This document shows, piece by piece, positions 15,976 through 26,400 of a stretch of 64,000 bases of DNA (its first letter is position 1; every line of letters starts with the position of its first letter). A program made the position numbers and the translations under genes. Origin of the DNA: Paludibacter propionicigenes WB4 (GTDB lineage: Bacteria; Bacteroidota; Bacteroidia; Bacteroidales; Paludibacteraceae); contig NC_014734.1 of assembly GCF_000183135.1 (NCBI RefSeq), positions 1,488,001-1,552,000 on the forward strand, written 5' to 3'. The notes below the pieces were generated by a model, which had not been told where the DNA came from, ran no database searches, and was given only the letters and a program-made list of their open reading frames with translations.

Positions 15976-17346
15976 TTATCTCTTAAACAACACCCTGAAC
16001 GCCTCTTCCACTTTCTTTACCTGTATCAGTTCGATATTGAGCTTGTTGAGGTTGAGACTTTTCAGGTTGTATTCGGGGATAATCATTTTTTTGAATCCAA
16101 GCTTTTCGGCTTCGAGTATGCGCTGTTCTATGCGGTTGATGGGGCGAATTTCACCTGAAAGTCCTACTTCACCGGCCACACATACGTGCTTTTCGATAGC
16201 TATATCCACGTTGGACGACAAGATGGCCGATATAACCGCCAGGTCAATGGCCGGGTCGTTTACTTTTATGCCACCGGCAATGTTGAGAAACACATCCTTT
16301 TGGGCAATTTTGAATCCGGCGCGCTTTTCGAGCACGGCCAGCAACATGTTCAGTCGGCGCAGATCAAAGCCAGTGCTCGAGCGTTGAGGGGTGCCGTAAG
16401 CCGCTGAGCTGACCAACGCCTGCGTTTCTATCAGGAAAGGACGGACGCCTTCAATAGCCGAAGCAATGGCTACGCCGCTTAATCCCTCGTGGTTTTGCGA
16501 AAGCAGCAGTTCCGACGGATTGCTTACTTCGCGCAAACCGCTTTGCTGCATTTCGAAAATACCGAGTTCGGACGTACTTCCAAAGCGGTTTTTGATGGAA
16601 CGCAGGATGCGGTACATATAATGCTGGTCGCCTTCGAACTGGAGCACCGTGTCCACGATATGCTCCAACACTTTCGGACCGGCAATGCTGCCTTCTTTGT
16701 TGATATGACCGATGAGCAACACCGGAATGGAAGTTGTTTTACTGAATTTGAGAAGATGAGCCGCACACTCCCGCACCTGCGACACAGACCCGGGCGACGA
16801 CTCTATCATTTCGGTAGAAATAGTCTGAATGGAATCGACAATAAGCACATCGGGCTGAATGTTTTGAACATGTACAAAGATTTGTTCGAGCGAAGTTTCG
16901 CTGACAATGTAGCAGTCGGGATTCTCAAACTTCAGGCGCTCGGCACGGAGTTTCAGCTGTTTTACGCTTTCCTCGCCGGACACGTAGAGTGTACGTTTTC
17001 CTTTCATATTGAGCACCACCTGTAGCACCAGCGTAGACTTGCCGATACCCGGCTCGCCACCAATCAGCACCAGCGAGCCCGGAACCAATCCGCCGCCCAA
17101 CACCCGATTCAACTCGTTGCAACTGGTATCGAAACGGCTCTCTTCCGAGGTTTCCACTTCTGTAATCAGAATAGGTTTTTGTTTGGTAATTTCGAGTCCG
17201 CCCATCACTACTTTGGGCGTATTGTCTTTACTGACTACTTCTTCTACATAGGTGTTCCACTCGCCACACGATGGACATTTGCCTATCCATTTCGGCGAAT
17301 CGACGCCACAATTTTGACAAACATATACAGATTTAGTTTTGGCCAT
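15976..17346 (-). CDS. radA: DNA repair protein RadA
   Basis: A RecA-like ATPase that promotes branch migration of recombination intermediates. The 456 residues show an N-terminal zinc ribbon (CQNCG and CPSCG, residues 10-27), Walker A GGEPGIGKST near residue 96, the RadA-specific KNRFG motif (SIKNRFGSTSELGIF), and the C-terminal Lon-protease-like domain without a protease active site (GGIKVNDPAIDLAVI, CVAGEVGLSGEIRPI). Length is standard. The gene is followed by the RAYT element, whose right hairpins begin 16 bp after its stop codon. Confidence 0.96.
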   Translation of the reverse strand: MAKTKSVYVCQNCGVDSPKWIGKCPSCGEWNTYVEEVVSKDNTPKVVMGGLEITKQKPILITEVETSEESRFDTSCNELNRVLGGGLVPGSLVLIGGEPGIGKSTLVLQVVLNMKGKRTLYVSGEESVKQLKLRAERLKFENPDCYIVSETSLEQIFVHVQNIQPDVLIVDSIQTISTEMIESSPGSVSQVRECAAHLLKFSKTTSIPVLLIGHINKEGSIAGPKVLEHIVDTVLQFEGDQHYMYRILRSIKNRFGSTSELGIFEMQQSGLREVSNPSELLLSQNHEGLSGVAIASAIEGVRPFLIETQALVSSAAYGTPQRSSTGFDLRRLNMLLAVLEKRAGFKIAQKDVFLNIAGGIKVNDPAIDLAVISAILSSNVDIAIEKHVCVAGEVGLSGEIRPINRIEQRILEAEKLGFKKMIIPEYNLKSLNLNKLNIELIQVKKVEEAFRVLFKR

Positions 17347-17380
17347 TTTACTTAGTTAATTGGGGTTGGTAATTGGTTTG

Positions 17381-18727
17381 TTAGTTTATTTGAGGCAGGT
17401 TATTCGTTCTGTCTGCTAATGTCAGGATTTTTTTTGTAAAATCAGCCATAAACAAAGGGATATTGATTAAATTACCATCTTGTTTCAGATTTTTCAATGA
17501 ATAACGAATTCTATATTTTGGTTGAAATTGTTTTTCGTAAAAGCTCAAACTTTTACCTGTCACATTTTCGTCTGCTTTTACTTCAATTGGTATTATATCA
17601 TTTTGGTATTGAATTAGAAAATCAACTTCTGCTTGATTGCCTGAAGTCCAATAGTGTGGAGTTTCTTCAAACTGCATTATCAGGCTCTGTAATATGAAAT
17701 TTTCGGTCAATGCACCTTTAAATTCAACAAACAATCGATTACCTTCTCGTATGGCAATGGGATCTAATGCCGACAATCTTCGTAAAAGTCCCACATCAGA
17801 AAGATATACTTTAAATGCCGACAAATCACCGTATGCCGAAAGTGGAAGCGCTGGCTTTTTGCATGAGTAAACCCGGTAAATCAATCCCGCCTGTGCTAAC
17901 CATAACAGTGCATCTTCGTATTCTCGTGCTCTTGCTCCTTGCTTTACAGTCTGATACACGAATTTTTTATTCTCGCGCGCCAATTGAGATGGAACGGAGT
18001 TCCAGACGTGCGTCAATTTAGGAATCAAATGATTTTCAGTATGTTTCGAAAAGTCGAGTTGATATGCATTTAGAATGTTGCTCAGAATTCGTTGGGTTTG
18101 CTCAACGTCCTGATTCTCGAGCAAAGCAACTACAGCTTCGGGCATTCCACCTGAAATATAATACATTTTAAACTTATCTACCAATTGATTGAAAAATAGA
18201 TCCGGAATTTGATCGAAATTATCTTTTAAAGAAAGATATTCGAGCAACTGGAGATCTGATGCTCCTAGAAATTCGGAGAAAGAAACCGGATACACGTTTA
18301 AAAAATCGACTTTGCCAACTGGGAAAGACGCACCACGATTGAGAGCCACGCCCAACAATGAACCTGCGCAAACCAAAACGTATTGCGGTGCATTTTCGTT
18401 GAAATACTTCAAGCTGTTTAAAGCGTCATTGCATTCCTGAATTTCGTCGAAAATGATCAGTGTTTTTTCAGGAAGAATCGGTTTGCCATTCACAAATGAA
18501 AGATTCTGAAGCAAACGGTTGACATCTTTTGTTTGCGCGAAAAATTGCTTCAATTCGGTTTTTTCATCAAAATTGAAATAAGCAGTATTTTCAAAGTATT
18601 CTTTTCCAAATTGTTTTAACGCCCAAGTTTTACCAACCTGACGCGCACCCTGCAAGATAAGAGGTTTTCGGTTCTTTGAATCCCGCCATTTAATCAGTTT
18701 TGAAAGTATATTCCTCTTTATAACCAT
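17381..18727 (-). CDS. AAA_14/DUF4143 ATPase
   Basis: The 448-residue protein has an N-terminal P-loop ATPase domain with Walker A LQGARQVGKTWALKQFG (about residues 22-38) and Walker B LIIFDEIQEC. A C-terminal DUF4143 domain carries a PD-(D/E)XK-like core (HYWTSGNQAEVDFLIQYQNDIIPIEVKADEN). This architecture is widespread in anaerobes, usually in many copies per genome. The role is unknown; nucleic-acid processing or mobile-element association has been suggested from the nuclease-like fold. It is separated from radA by 34 bp. Its promoter region has three short repeated motifs. Confidence 0.9.
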   Translation of the reverse strand: MVIKRNILSKLIKWRDSKNRKPLILQGARQVGKTWALKQFGKEYFENTAYFNFDEKTELKQFFAQTKDVNRLLQNLSFVNGKPILPEKTLIIFDEIQECNDALNSLKYFNENAPQYVLVCAGSLLGVALNRGASFPVGKVDFLNVYPVSFSEFLGASDLQLLEYLSLKDNFDQIPDLFFNQLVDKFKMYYISGGMPEAVVALLENQDVEQTQRILSNILNAYQLDFSKHTENHLIPKLTHVWNSVPSQLARENKKFVYQTVKQGARAREYEDALLWLAQAGLIYRVYSCKKPALPLSAYGDLSAFKVYLSDVGLLRRLSALDPIAIREGNRLFVEFKGALTENFILQSLIMQFEETPHYWTSGNQAEVDFLIQYQNDIIPIEVKADENVTGKSLSFYEKQFQPKYRIRYSLKNLKQDGNLINIPLFMADFTKKILTLADRTNNLPQIN

Positions 18728-18758
18728 TTTTCTTTTCCTTAGAATAAAAATTCAACAG

Positions 18759-18766
18759 CAAAGATA
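18759..18766 (-). promoter_or_regulatory. -7 element for the DUF4143 ATPase gene
   Basis: TATCTTTG on the minus strand lies 31 bp before the start at 18727. The first of three repeated motifs (from 18786) covers the position where the -33 element should be. Confidence 0.6.
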
Positions 18767-18785
18767 ATCAAGTTTTTTCAGAAAA

Positions 18786-18854
18786 TGACACCAAAATCAC
18801 ATATTTTGTGCCGAAAATGTGATTTTATACACATAATTGGCACTAAAAGTGTGA
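18786..18854. repeat. Three phased 16-17-bp motifs upstream of the DUF4143 ATPase gene
   Basis: The motifs TGACACCAAAATCACA (18786), TGTGCCGAAAATGTGA (18807) and TGGCACTAAAAGTGTGA (18838) share TGnnnCnAAAA. They start 21 and 31 bp apart, close to two and three helical turns. The first two also form a palindrome (AAAATCACAT...ATGTGATTTT). Their position just upstream of the -7 element suggests operator or activator sites; this is inference. Confidence 0.5.
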
Positions 18855-18941
18855 TGATTATGGTCTGTTTAAAAGTTAATGATACCATTAACCTCGAATA
18901 GAAACAAGTTCCTGCAATGTCGCGTAATGACGGTCACAAAT

Positions 18942-20270
18942 TTAAATCTCTTTCTTGCGCCAGTTTCCTTTCATCAAATACCAATAACCAAGTCCTCCGA
19001 TAATTATCCAATAGACAAACTCCGACATCCACACTACCGCTACATGGCTTGGGTGAACAATTGCCGTATAATATACGTATCCGAGATAAAAGAACAGTGT
19101 CAGAAATTCGATGGCAAAAGCCGTACGCGTGTTGCCAGTGCCCGAGACGCCGTTGAAAACAATATTACCCACTGCACAAAAAATCATGGCTACCGACACT
19201 ACCCGCATGACCGGAACACAGGCTTTGATAAGGCTTGCATCGTCGGTATAAATTCGGGCAAAAAGTTCCGGAAAACTAAACGTAAGAATGAGCAAGGGCA
19301 CCACCAGCAAAACAGCAATACCCACAATGCGCCGTATGAAAGGAACCACTTCTTCTTTTCGCCCGGCTCCTATCAGGTTACTCACCAATGTATTTACCGT
19401 AGTAGACAAGGCCGAACCCGGAATCATAAGCAGTATGTATAAACTTCGTCCGATATTAGTCACCGCCAGCGGACGTTCACCCATCCGTTCGATAAATATA
19501 AAGAACATGAACCACGTGGATATGGAAATGAAGTACTGAAACATAATGAAAATGGACAAATCCAGAATGGACAAAATGGTTTTGAGCTCCACTTTTTTAA
19601 ATGCAAAAAGTCCGTAAAGTTTCATATCCGTACGATAGATAGTGTGCCAAACCAGGTAAAGCAACGTGACCACTTCGGCAATAACCGAAGAAATACCGGC
19701 TCCCTCAATACCCAGACGTGGAAAACCAAAGTTGCCGAAAATCAGTAAATAATCGAAGATAATGTTGGTTATGGCCATGAGCACGGCCGATATGGTGAGC
19801 ACACGTGTCTGCGTTATCCCTACATACAATCCGCGAAAAATCACATTGATAAATGAAAAGAAAAAACCATACACCCGCCAGTCCAGGTAAGCAATGGAGG
19901 CTTTGTATACGTGCTCCGAACTGACAAGAAACTTCATGATATGAGGAATGCCTACTACCGACAGCCCGAATATCAGAATACTTATCAAAAAATTAAAGAG
20001 TAACCCGTTGTTGAAAATAGGCCCTATCTGCGAGAAGTTTTTCTCGCCGTTTCGTCGGCCTATGAGTATCTGCGCACCCTGACTGAACCCAAAACCGACC
20101 ATGTAAATAGCAAAGTAAAATACTCCGCCAATGGCCGAAGCACCCAACTCCACCTCGCCTACACGCCCCAGAAAAGCCGTATTGGTTACGTTGATAATAT
20201 TCTGAGCAACGAGTGTCAGGAAAATAGGATAGGTAATTTTAAATATATTTTTATTGGAAGTTATGTCCAT
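18942..20270 (-). CDS. MATE family multidrug/Na+ antiporter
   Basis: A 442-residue integral membrane protein with twelve predicted helices arranged as two related halves, typical of MATE (MatE) transporters that export organic cations or drugs in exchange for Na+ or H+. Characteristic stretches are ALVAQNIINVTNTAFLGRVGEVELGA at the start and SQGAQILIGRRNGEKN after the second helix (its second-half counterpart is VNTLVSNLIGAGRKEE). Substrate cannot be predicted. It has its own promoter element, divergent from the alpha-2-macroglobulin-like gene. Confidence 0.92.
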   Translation of the reverse strand: MDITSNKNIFKITYPIFLTLVAQNIINVTNTAFLGRVGEVELGASAIGGVFYFAIYMVGFGFSQGAQILIGRRNGEKNFSQIGPIFNNGLLFNFLISILIFGLSVVGIPHIMKFLVSSEHVYKASIAYLDWRVYGFFFSFINVIFRGLYVGITQTRVLTISAVLMAITNIIFDYLLIFGNFGFPRLGIEGAGISSVIAEVVTLLYLVWHTIYRTDMKLYGLFAFKKVELKTILSILDLSIFIMFQYFISISTWFMFFIFIERMGERPLAVTNIGRSLYILLMIPGSALSTTVNTLVSNLIGAGRKEEVVPFIRRIVGIAVLLVVPLLILTFSFPELFARIYTDDASLIKACVPVMRVVSVAMIFCAVGNIVFNGVSGTGNTRTAFAIEFLTLFFYLGYVYYTAIVHPSHVAVVWMSEFVYWIIIGGLGYWYLMKGNWRKKEI

Positions 20271-20295
20271 TTCTTCTATTAGCTTTATTTTTATG

Positions 20296-20303
20296 CAAAG
20301 GTA
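20296..20303 (-). promoter_or_regulatory. -7 element for the MATE transporter gene
   Basis: TACCTTTG on the minus strand lies 25 bp before the start at 20270. Confidence 0.6.
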
Positions 20304-20397
20304 GGGAAAAACTTATATCCTTTGAAACATTTCTACACCGGACGCAGACAAAGAGTTAAATAAACAAACCAACACAGTAAGCTCTTCGCCCGAAAGA

Positions 20398-20427
20398 TTG
20401 GTATTCCTTAAATTGGTATTATATTTG
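20398..20427 (+). promoter_or_regulatory. Promoter of the alpha-2-macroglobulin-like gene (TTG-N19-TATATTTG)
   Basis: TTG at 20398-20400 and TATATTTG at 20420-20427 are 19 bp apart; the ATG follows 35 bp later. Confidence 0.7.
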
Positions 20428-20462
20428 CTTATCGTTAATGAAATTTTAAACCACACTATCAT

Positions 20463-23400
20463 ATGAAGAAGTATTTTGTAGTCATAGCCATTACCTCCCT
20501 GCTTTTTGTCACATTACTGGTTGCTCAGAAATCAACAATTCCGCTCGAAAAACGTTGGAAAACAGTGCAGGAGCTTGCTGACAAGCAGCTACCCGAGTCG
20601 GCGCTGAAAGAAGTGGAAAGCATATTAGCTCAAGCACAGAAAGAGAAAAAGTCTGCCGATGTGATTAAAGCCATGATCTATAAAATGAGCTTTACACTGG
20701 ATAAAAATCCCGATGAGACTTCAGCCCTGATAAAAGATTTTGAGTCGTTTACAGAAAAAAGCAGCGATCCCGCCGAAAAGGCTTTGCTCCACTCAATGAC
20801 GGCAGAGCTTTACGCACTCATTTACCAGCGAGACCAGTGGACTATCAACCAACGTACCGAACTGAAAGGCACTGTGCCCGATGATATAAAAGAATGGACC
20901 AAGAATATATACTTTGATAAAATCAGTAAACATCTTTCGGCATCGCTCGATAATACTGCTGTTTTACAGAAAACAGATGCGGATAAATTCATAACCTTAC
21001 TCCAAAAAGGCGATGACAGCAAAACCCTGCAACCAACCCTGTTCGATTTTTTAGGAAGCAGAAAAATCCATATTTTACAGCAAATATCGGCAGCCTGCTC
21101 ACTGAAAAATCCACTGAGTGATACCTCGCTTTTTGCCGACATCAAAACTTTCACGTCACTCCCACTCGACTCGACTTACCGTGGCTCGACAGAAAATCAG
21201 GTGCTCGAAACATATCAGCAATTGCTTGCCTACAACAAGCAAACCAACAATATTCCTGCATTGCTGTACACCGACTTGCAAAGACTGAATTATATTAATC
21301 AAGAGAAAGAATCAGGCGATGATAATGACTCACTTTATATTCATGCGCTCAAACAGCTTGAAGCACAGTTTTCGGACAACGAAGCAGTGGTGGAAGTACT
21401 AGCCGAAAAAGCATCGTATTATCAAAATCGCCCACAGACTGCGAATCATTTGAAGACTGCTTATGAAATTTGCGAGCAGGGAATAAAACGATTCAAAAAG
21501 TATAAACGCATCAATTTATTAAAGAATATTCAATCTCAAATCACCCAAAAACAACTGGACATATTCTATCCGGTGATAGCACGACCTGCATCAACCTTTA
21601 AACTGAAAGTTCAAAGCGCCAATATTCAAACACTTCAATTGCAGGTATTCAAAATCAATGCTACAGCCGAACAGTACTTTAAATACAAACATAATAATCG
21701 AAATCAGAAAGTAATATACCCGGACAACACGCTGTTGGAAACACGGAATATAGAGGTAAAACCAAATACAAACTTTGAAAATCAAACAACTCCGATAGAA
21801 TTCAAAACCGGCGATTTTGGAATTTATGAATTTCGGGTGCGTGAAAATAATGACTCAAGTGTTTCCGAAAGAACCTTGGGTGCATTTACCGTGACTAACC
21901 TAAGCTATATGAACCGAATCACCGAGCCCAATCTCGGCAACCTGTATGTGCTGGACAGACAAACCGGCCACCCTCAGGAACAGGTGAACGTGACGGTTTA
22001 TAAAAACAAATGGGCACGCAACGAATATCAGCTAAATCTCATTAAACAGCTTGCAACGGATAAAACCGGGCTGTGCCAATACCCGTTTACGTCTAACGAT
22101 GCCAACAATGTGTTTTTCTTTTCGAAAGGGAAAGATCAGTATTTTAGTTCTGAATCCTACTCGTATTTTAATCAGCATGATGCACGCAACAATGAATCGA
22201 TGAAATTGAACTTGTTTACCGATCGTTCGCTGTATCGTCCCGGGCAAACAGTTTATTTTAAAGGAATAGCTTATCAAGCTGATAAAACAAACCAAAAAGT
22301 TGCAAATGAAGGCATCGCCTATGAAGTCACCCTGTTCGATGCCAACAATCAAAAAGTAACGGCAAAAAGCTTTAAAACAAACAGGTTCGGTTCATTTGCA
22401 GGCGAATTCGTGTTACCGCAGGGCGGACTGAACGGTGCTTACAGAATTCAATCCGGCACTTATTCTCAGGTTTTTTGGGTGGAAGAATACAAGCGTCCTA
22501 CTTTCGAAGTAAAAATAGACAAACCCAAAAACGAAGTGAGTTTTGGCAATAAAGTAGCTTTGTCGGGAAGCGTAAAAGCCTACGCGGGCTATGCGGTTGG
22601 CGACGCAAAAGTGAAATACCGGATTATTCGCCGACCTCATCGTTACTGTTGGTGGTTCGAGGAACCCGATAAAGAAATTATTAACGGAACAACCGTATCA
22701 AAACCGGATGGAACCTTTGAAGTATCGTTTGTCCCCGAAAAATCGGACAAGGCAGAACTGAATGTGCGTGGACAATTCTACACTTACACCGTATATGCCG
22801 ATGCTACCGACCTGAAAGGAGAAACACAAAAAGGAGAGCAGTCAGTATCGGTTGGCGACAAAGCCTTGTTTATTCTGGCTGAAGTTGATGATAAAATAGA
22901 CAAGAAACAAGCCTGCAATATAGCTATTCATACTGAAACTGTAAATGGAGAGGCTGTACGCTCAAACATTAAATATACTGTGTCGCGCCTAGCCGAAACC
23001 ACAGAATACAACGAAGAAATAACCAATAAAGCAATAGAACCGGAGGAAATCTACAACTTCAAAGTGCAGGAAGAAGTCCTTGCAGGCAACTTTGATACGG
23101 ATAGTAAAAAATTACAGCTGGCTTTAGGCAAACTGGCTTCCGGACGGTATAAGATTCAATTTCAAACCACCGATGCTTACGGAAAACAAGTGACTACGGA
23201 GAAGATATTTATTCTTTATAGTCAGGATGATAAACGCCCGCCAGTAAAAACTTATGTCTGGCTACAGTCTCCGGTAACTGAATGTGCTGTAGGCGAATCA
23301 GCCACTATTCTGTTTGGTACCTCTACTCAAAACTCCATGATTTTGTATGAAGTAATGCAGGGAAACACTGTGCTGGAAAGTAAATGGATACCCTTCTCCG

Positions 23401-26400
23401 ACGAAATCAGAAAGTTTAATATTCTTTACAAGGAAAGCTACGGAGCCGGTGTAACGGTGATGCTTACTTTTATGAAAAATGAGCAACTGTTTACTCGTTC
23501 GGTAACACTGACCAAAAAAGTGGCAGAAAGGAAGCTAACACCTGCATTAAGTGTATTCCGTAATAAACTACAGCCTGGCGAAAAAGCCGAATGGACAATT
23601 ACAGTTCCGGAAACAGAGAAGAATAAAAATGTGGCTGAATTGATGGTTAGCATGTATGATGCTTCTTTAAATGCCATTCGCCCCCATACCTGGTTTTTCA
23701 ACCCAACGAACCGTGAGCAGGTTGCTTTCTCTCCCAACTGGACATCAAACGGGAATAATTTCATGTCAGATAATGCTTTGTTTCTTATCCCTTATAAAAC
23801 CATAAAAGAAATTCAATTGAACCAGCTGAATTGGTTTGGACTCGATGTTGCTATCCGCAATGGAATGAGGAATAGGAATCTATTTATCAGAGGATTAAAT
23901 TCTAGGCGCGCAGGCAAGTTTACTGCACCTGTTATAAAAAAAGATGAAGAGATAAAAAGCCAAGATCTTCTTATGGATGCAAAAGTATCGATTTCTATCG
24001 CGGATGTCAAGGGCAATGATGAAGCGAATGGAAAAGATATTGCCGATGTAAGACAGGCAGTTACCCAAGAAGTAGAAGAAAAACCATTTTTTATGAAAGG
24101 GCCAAAGTTGAAAGAAAACAACACAGAAAGAAATCTTGTACAACTCCGCACCAACTTCAACGAAACTGCATTCTTCTATCCTCAACTACAAACCGATGCA
24201 CAAGGAAATGTAAAGTTCACTTTCACGGCTCCCGAAAGTTTGACGCGCTGGGACGTGAAGATGTTAGCGCACACTGCTGATTTGTATTTCGGACAAGGCG
24301 AAGCACAAGTCGTTACGCAGAAGGATTTGATGGTACAAATGAATTTACCGCGCTTTGTTCGTCGGTCCGACAAACTAATATTAAGTGCCAATGTAGTCAA
24401 TTTGACAGACAAAACTCTGACAGCCAACGTTAGCTTTGAATTGATTGACACCGCTACCGATAAACCCATAAAACTGAAAGACGCTGCACCTAAAGCAGTA
24501 ACACTGGCGGCAAACGAAACTAAAGCGGTTCAATGGGAACTGACGGAATTTTCGCCCTACGAACTGGTAACCTGCAAGGTGATAGCACGCGCAGGCAACT
24601 TCAGCGATGGTGAGCAAAAATACCTGCCCGTATTGCCCGACAAGGTATTGATAACAGAAAGTTTGCCATTGACTATTCGGGGTAATGAAACCCGCACGTT
24701 CAATTTTGAAAGTCTTATAAAAAACAGTACTAAGGTAGACAGCAAAAATCTGTCAGTTGAGTTTTCGTCCTATCCGGCCTGGTATGCGGTACAAGCACTG
24801 CCTACCGTATCCGAACCACAAAGCGAAAATGCGTTGGATTATTTTACTGCTTATTACGCCAATTCGCTGGCGGGGTTTATTGCCAACTCCAATCCTAAAA
24901 TTGCAGCTACTTTTGAACAGTGGCGAAAAGCAGGAGGAAGCCGCGAAGCACTACTTTCCAATCTGGAAAAGAACAGCGAACTGAAAAACATGTTGCTTGA
25001 GGAAACGCCTTGGGTAGTAGCTGCCAAAGATGAAACGGAACAGAAGCGGCAAATCGCCTTACTGTTCGACCTGAATATGCAGAAAAATCAGGCGAAACAA
25101 TATATCGACAAGGTGATTTCCCTACAACAACCTTCGGGAGCATTTACATGGTTTAAAGGTATGCCCGATAGCCGTTATATCACCCAGGAAATCTTATTGA
25201 ACTGGGCACGATTGGCAAAAATGACTAAGTCCGATATACTTACTGATTATCTCTCGTCGCTTACTGCTGCGTTGCATTATCTGGACTTAGAGATTGCCCG
25301 CGAATTTGCAAATCTCAGGAAGAATAATAAAAACTATGAGAAAGAAATGTCGGTAGATAATATGCAACTCTTCTATCTGCATCTCCGGTCGGAATATCCA
25401 ACCATCCCGATTGATCAATCGGCACAGGAAGCTGTGAAGTTCTATACGGCCCAGTCCGAAAAATACTGGACAAATTTCACGCTTTACGGCAAAGCCATGA
25501 TGGCACTGGTTGCCAACCGAAACGGGAAAACACTGTTGGCAAACAGTATTCTGAAATCGCTGAAAGAAAATGCGTTGAAAACCGATGAATTTGGTATGTA
25601 CTGGGCTAAAAACACTTCCGGATATTTCTGGAACGAGCGACCGATAGCCGTGCAAGCTGCCATTATAGAAGCATTTTCCGAAATATCAAATAATACAGCA
25701 GATATCGATGAAATGAAAATCTGGCTGCTAAAACAAAAACAAACGCAACGTTGGGACTCTCCAATGTCAACGGTAAATGCCATTTATGCATTGCTGAACA
25801 GAGGAAATAATTGGTTAGCTAATGAAGGTTCGGTTCAGATAAAAATAGGAAATACGCTACTTCAACCAACCAGTACCGAAGCCGGAACAGGCTATTTTAA
25901 AGAAACTATACCGGTTGCTAATATTCGTCCTGAAACAGGCAAAATAACAATTTCCAACATTGAGAGGGTGACTCAAAGTCACCCCCTCAATAAGAGTTCC
26001 AATAATACTTCTATTGGCTGGGGTGCCATGTACTGGCAGTTTTATCAGGATCTGGATAAAGTAGAAGGACAAAGCGGTGCGCTAAAAGTCGGCAAAAAAC
26101 TTTTTGTTGAAAAAATGGCTCCGACCGGAAAAACCCTGTTGCCAATTGAACAAACCACGCTATCGAAAGGTGACAAAGTCATTACCCGATTGGTAGTGAG
26201 TACAGACAGAAACCTGGAATTTGTTGCACTGAAAGACTTGCAGGCATCCTGCTTCGAACCGGTTAATCAACTTTCGGGTAGCCAATGGAAAGAAGGAATT
26301 TGCTATTATCAAACTACCAAAGACGCATCCACGCAATTTTTCTTCGCTTATCTACCCAAAGGCACTTACGTGTTCGAATACGAATTATGGGTAAATGCTT

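Noticed and set aside
18786-18854. Replication iterons or plasmid origin
   Set aside because: Only three degenerate motifs, no Rep gene, and the location is upstream of an ATPase gene promoter; regulatory sites are likelier.
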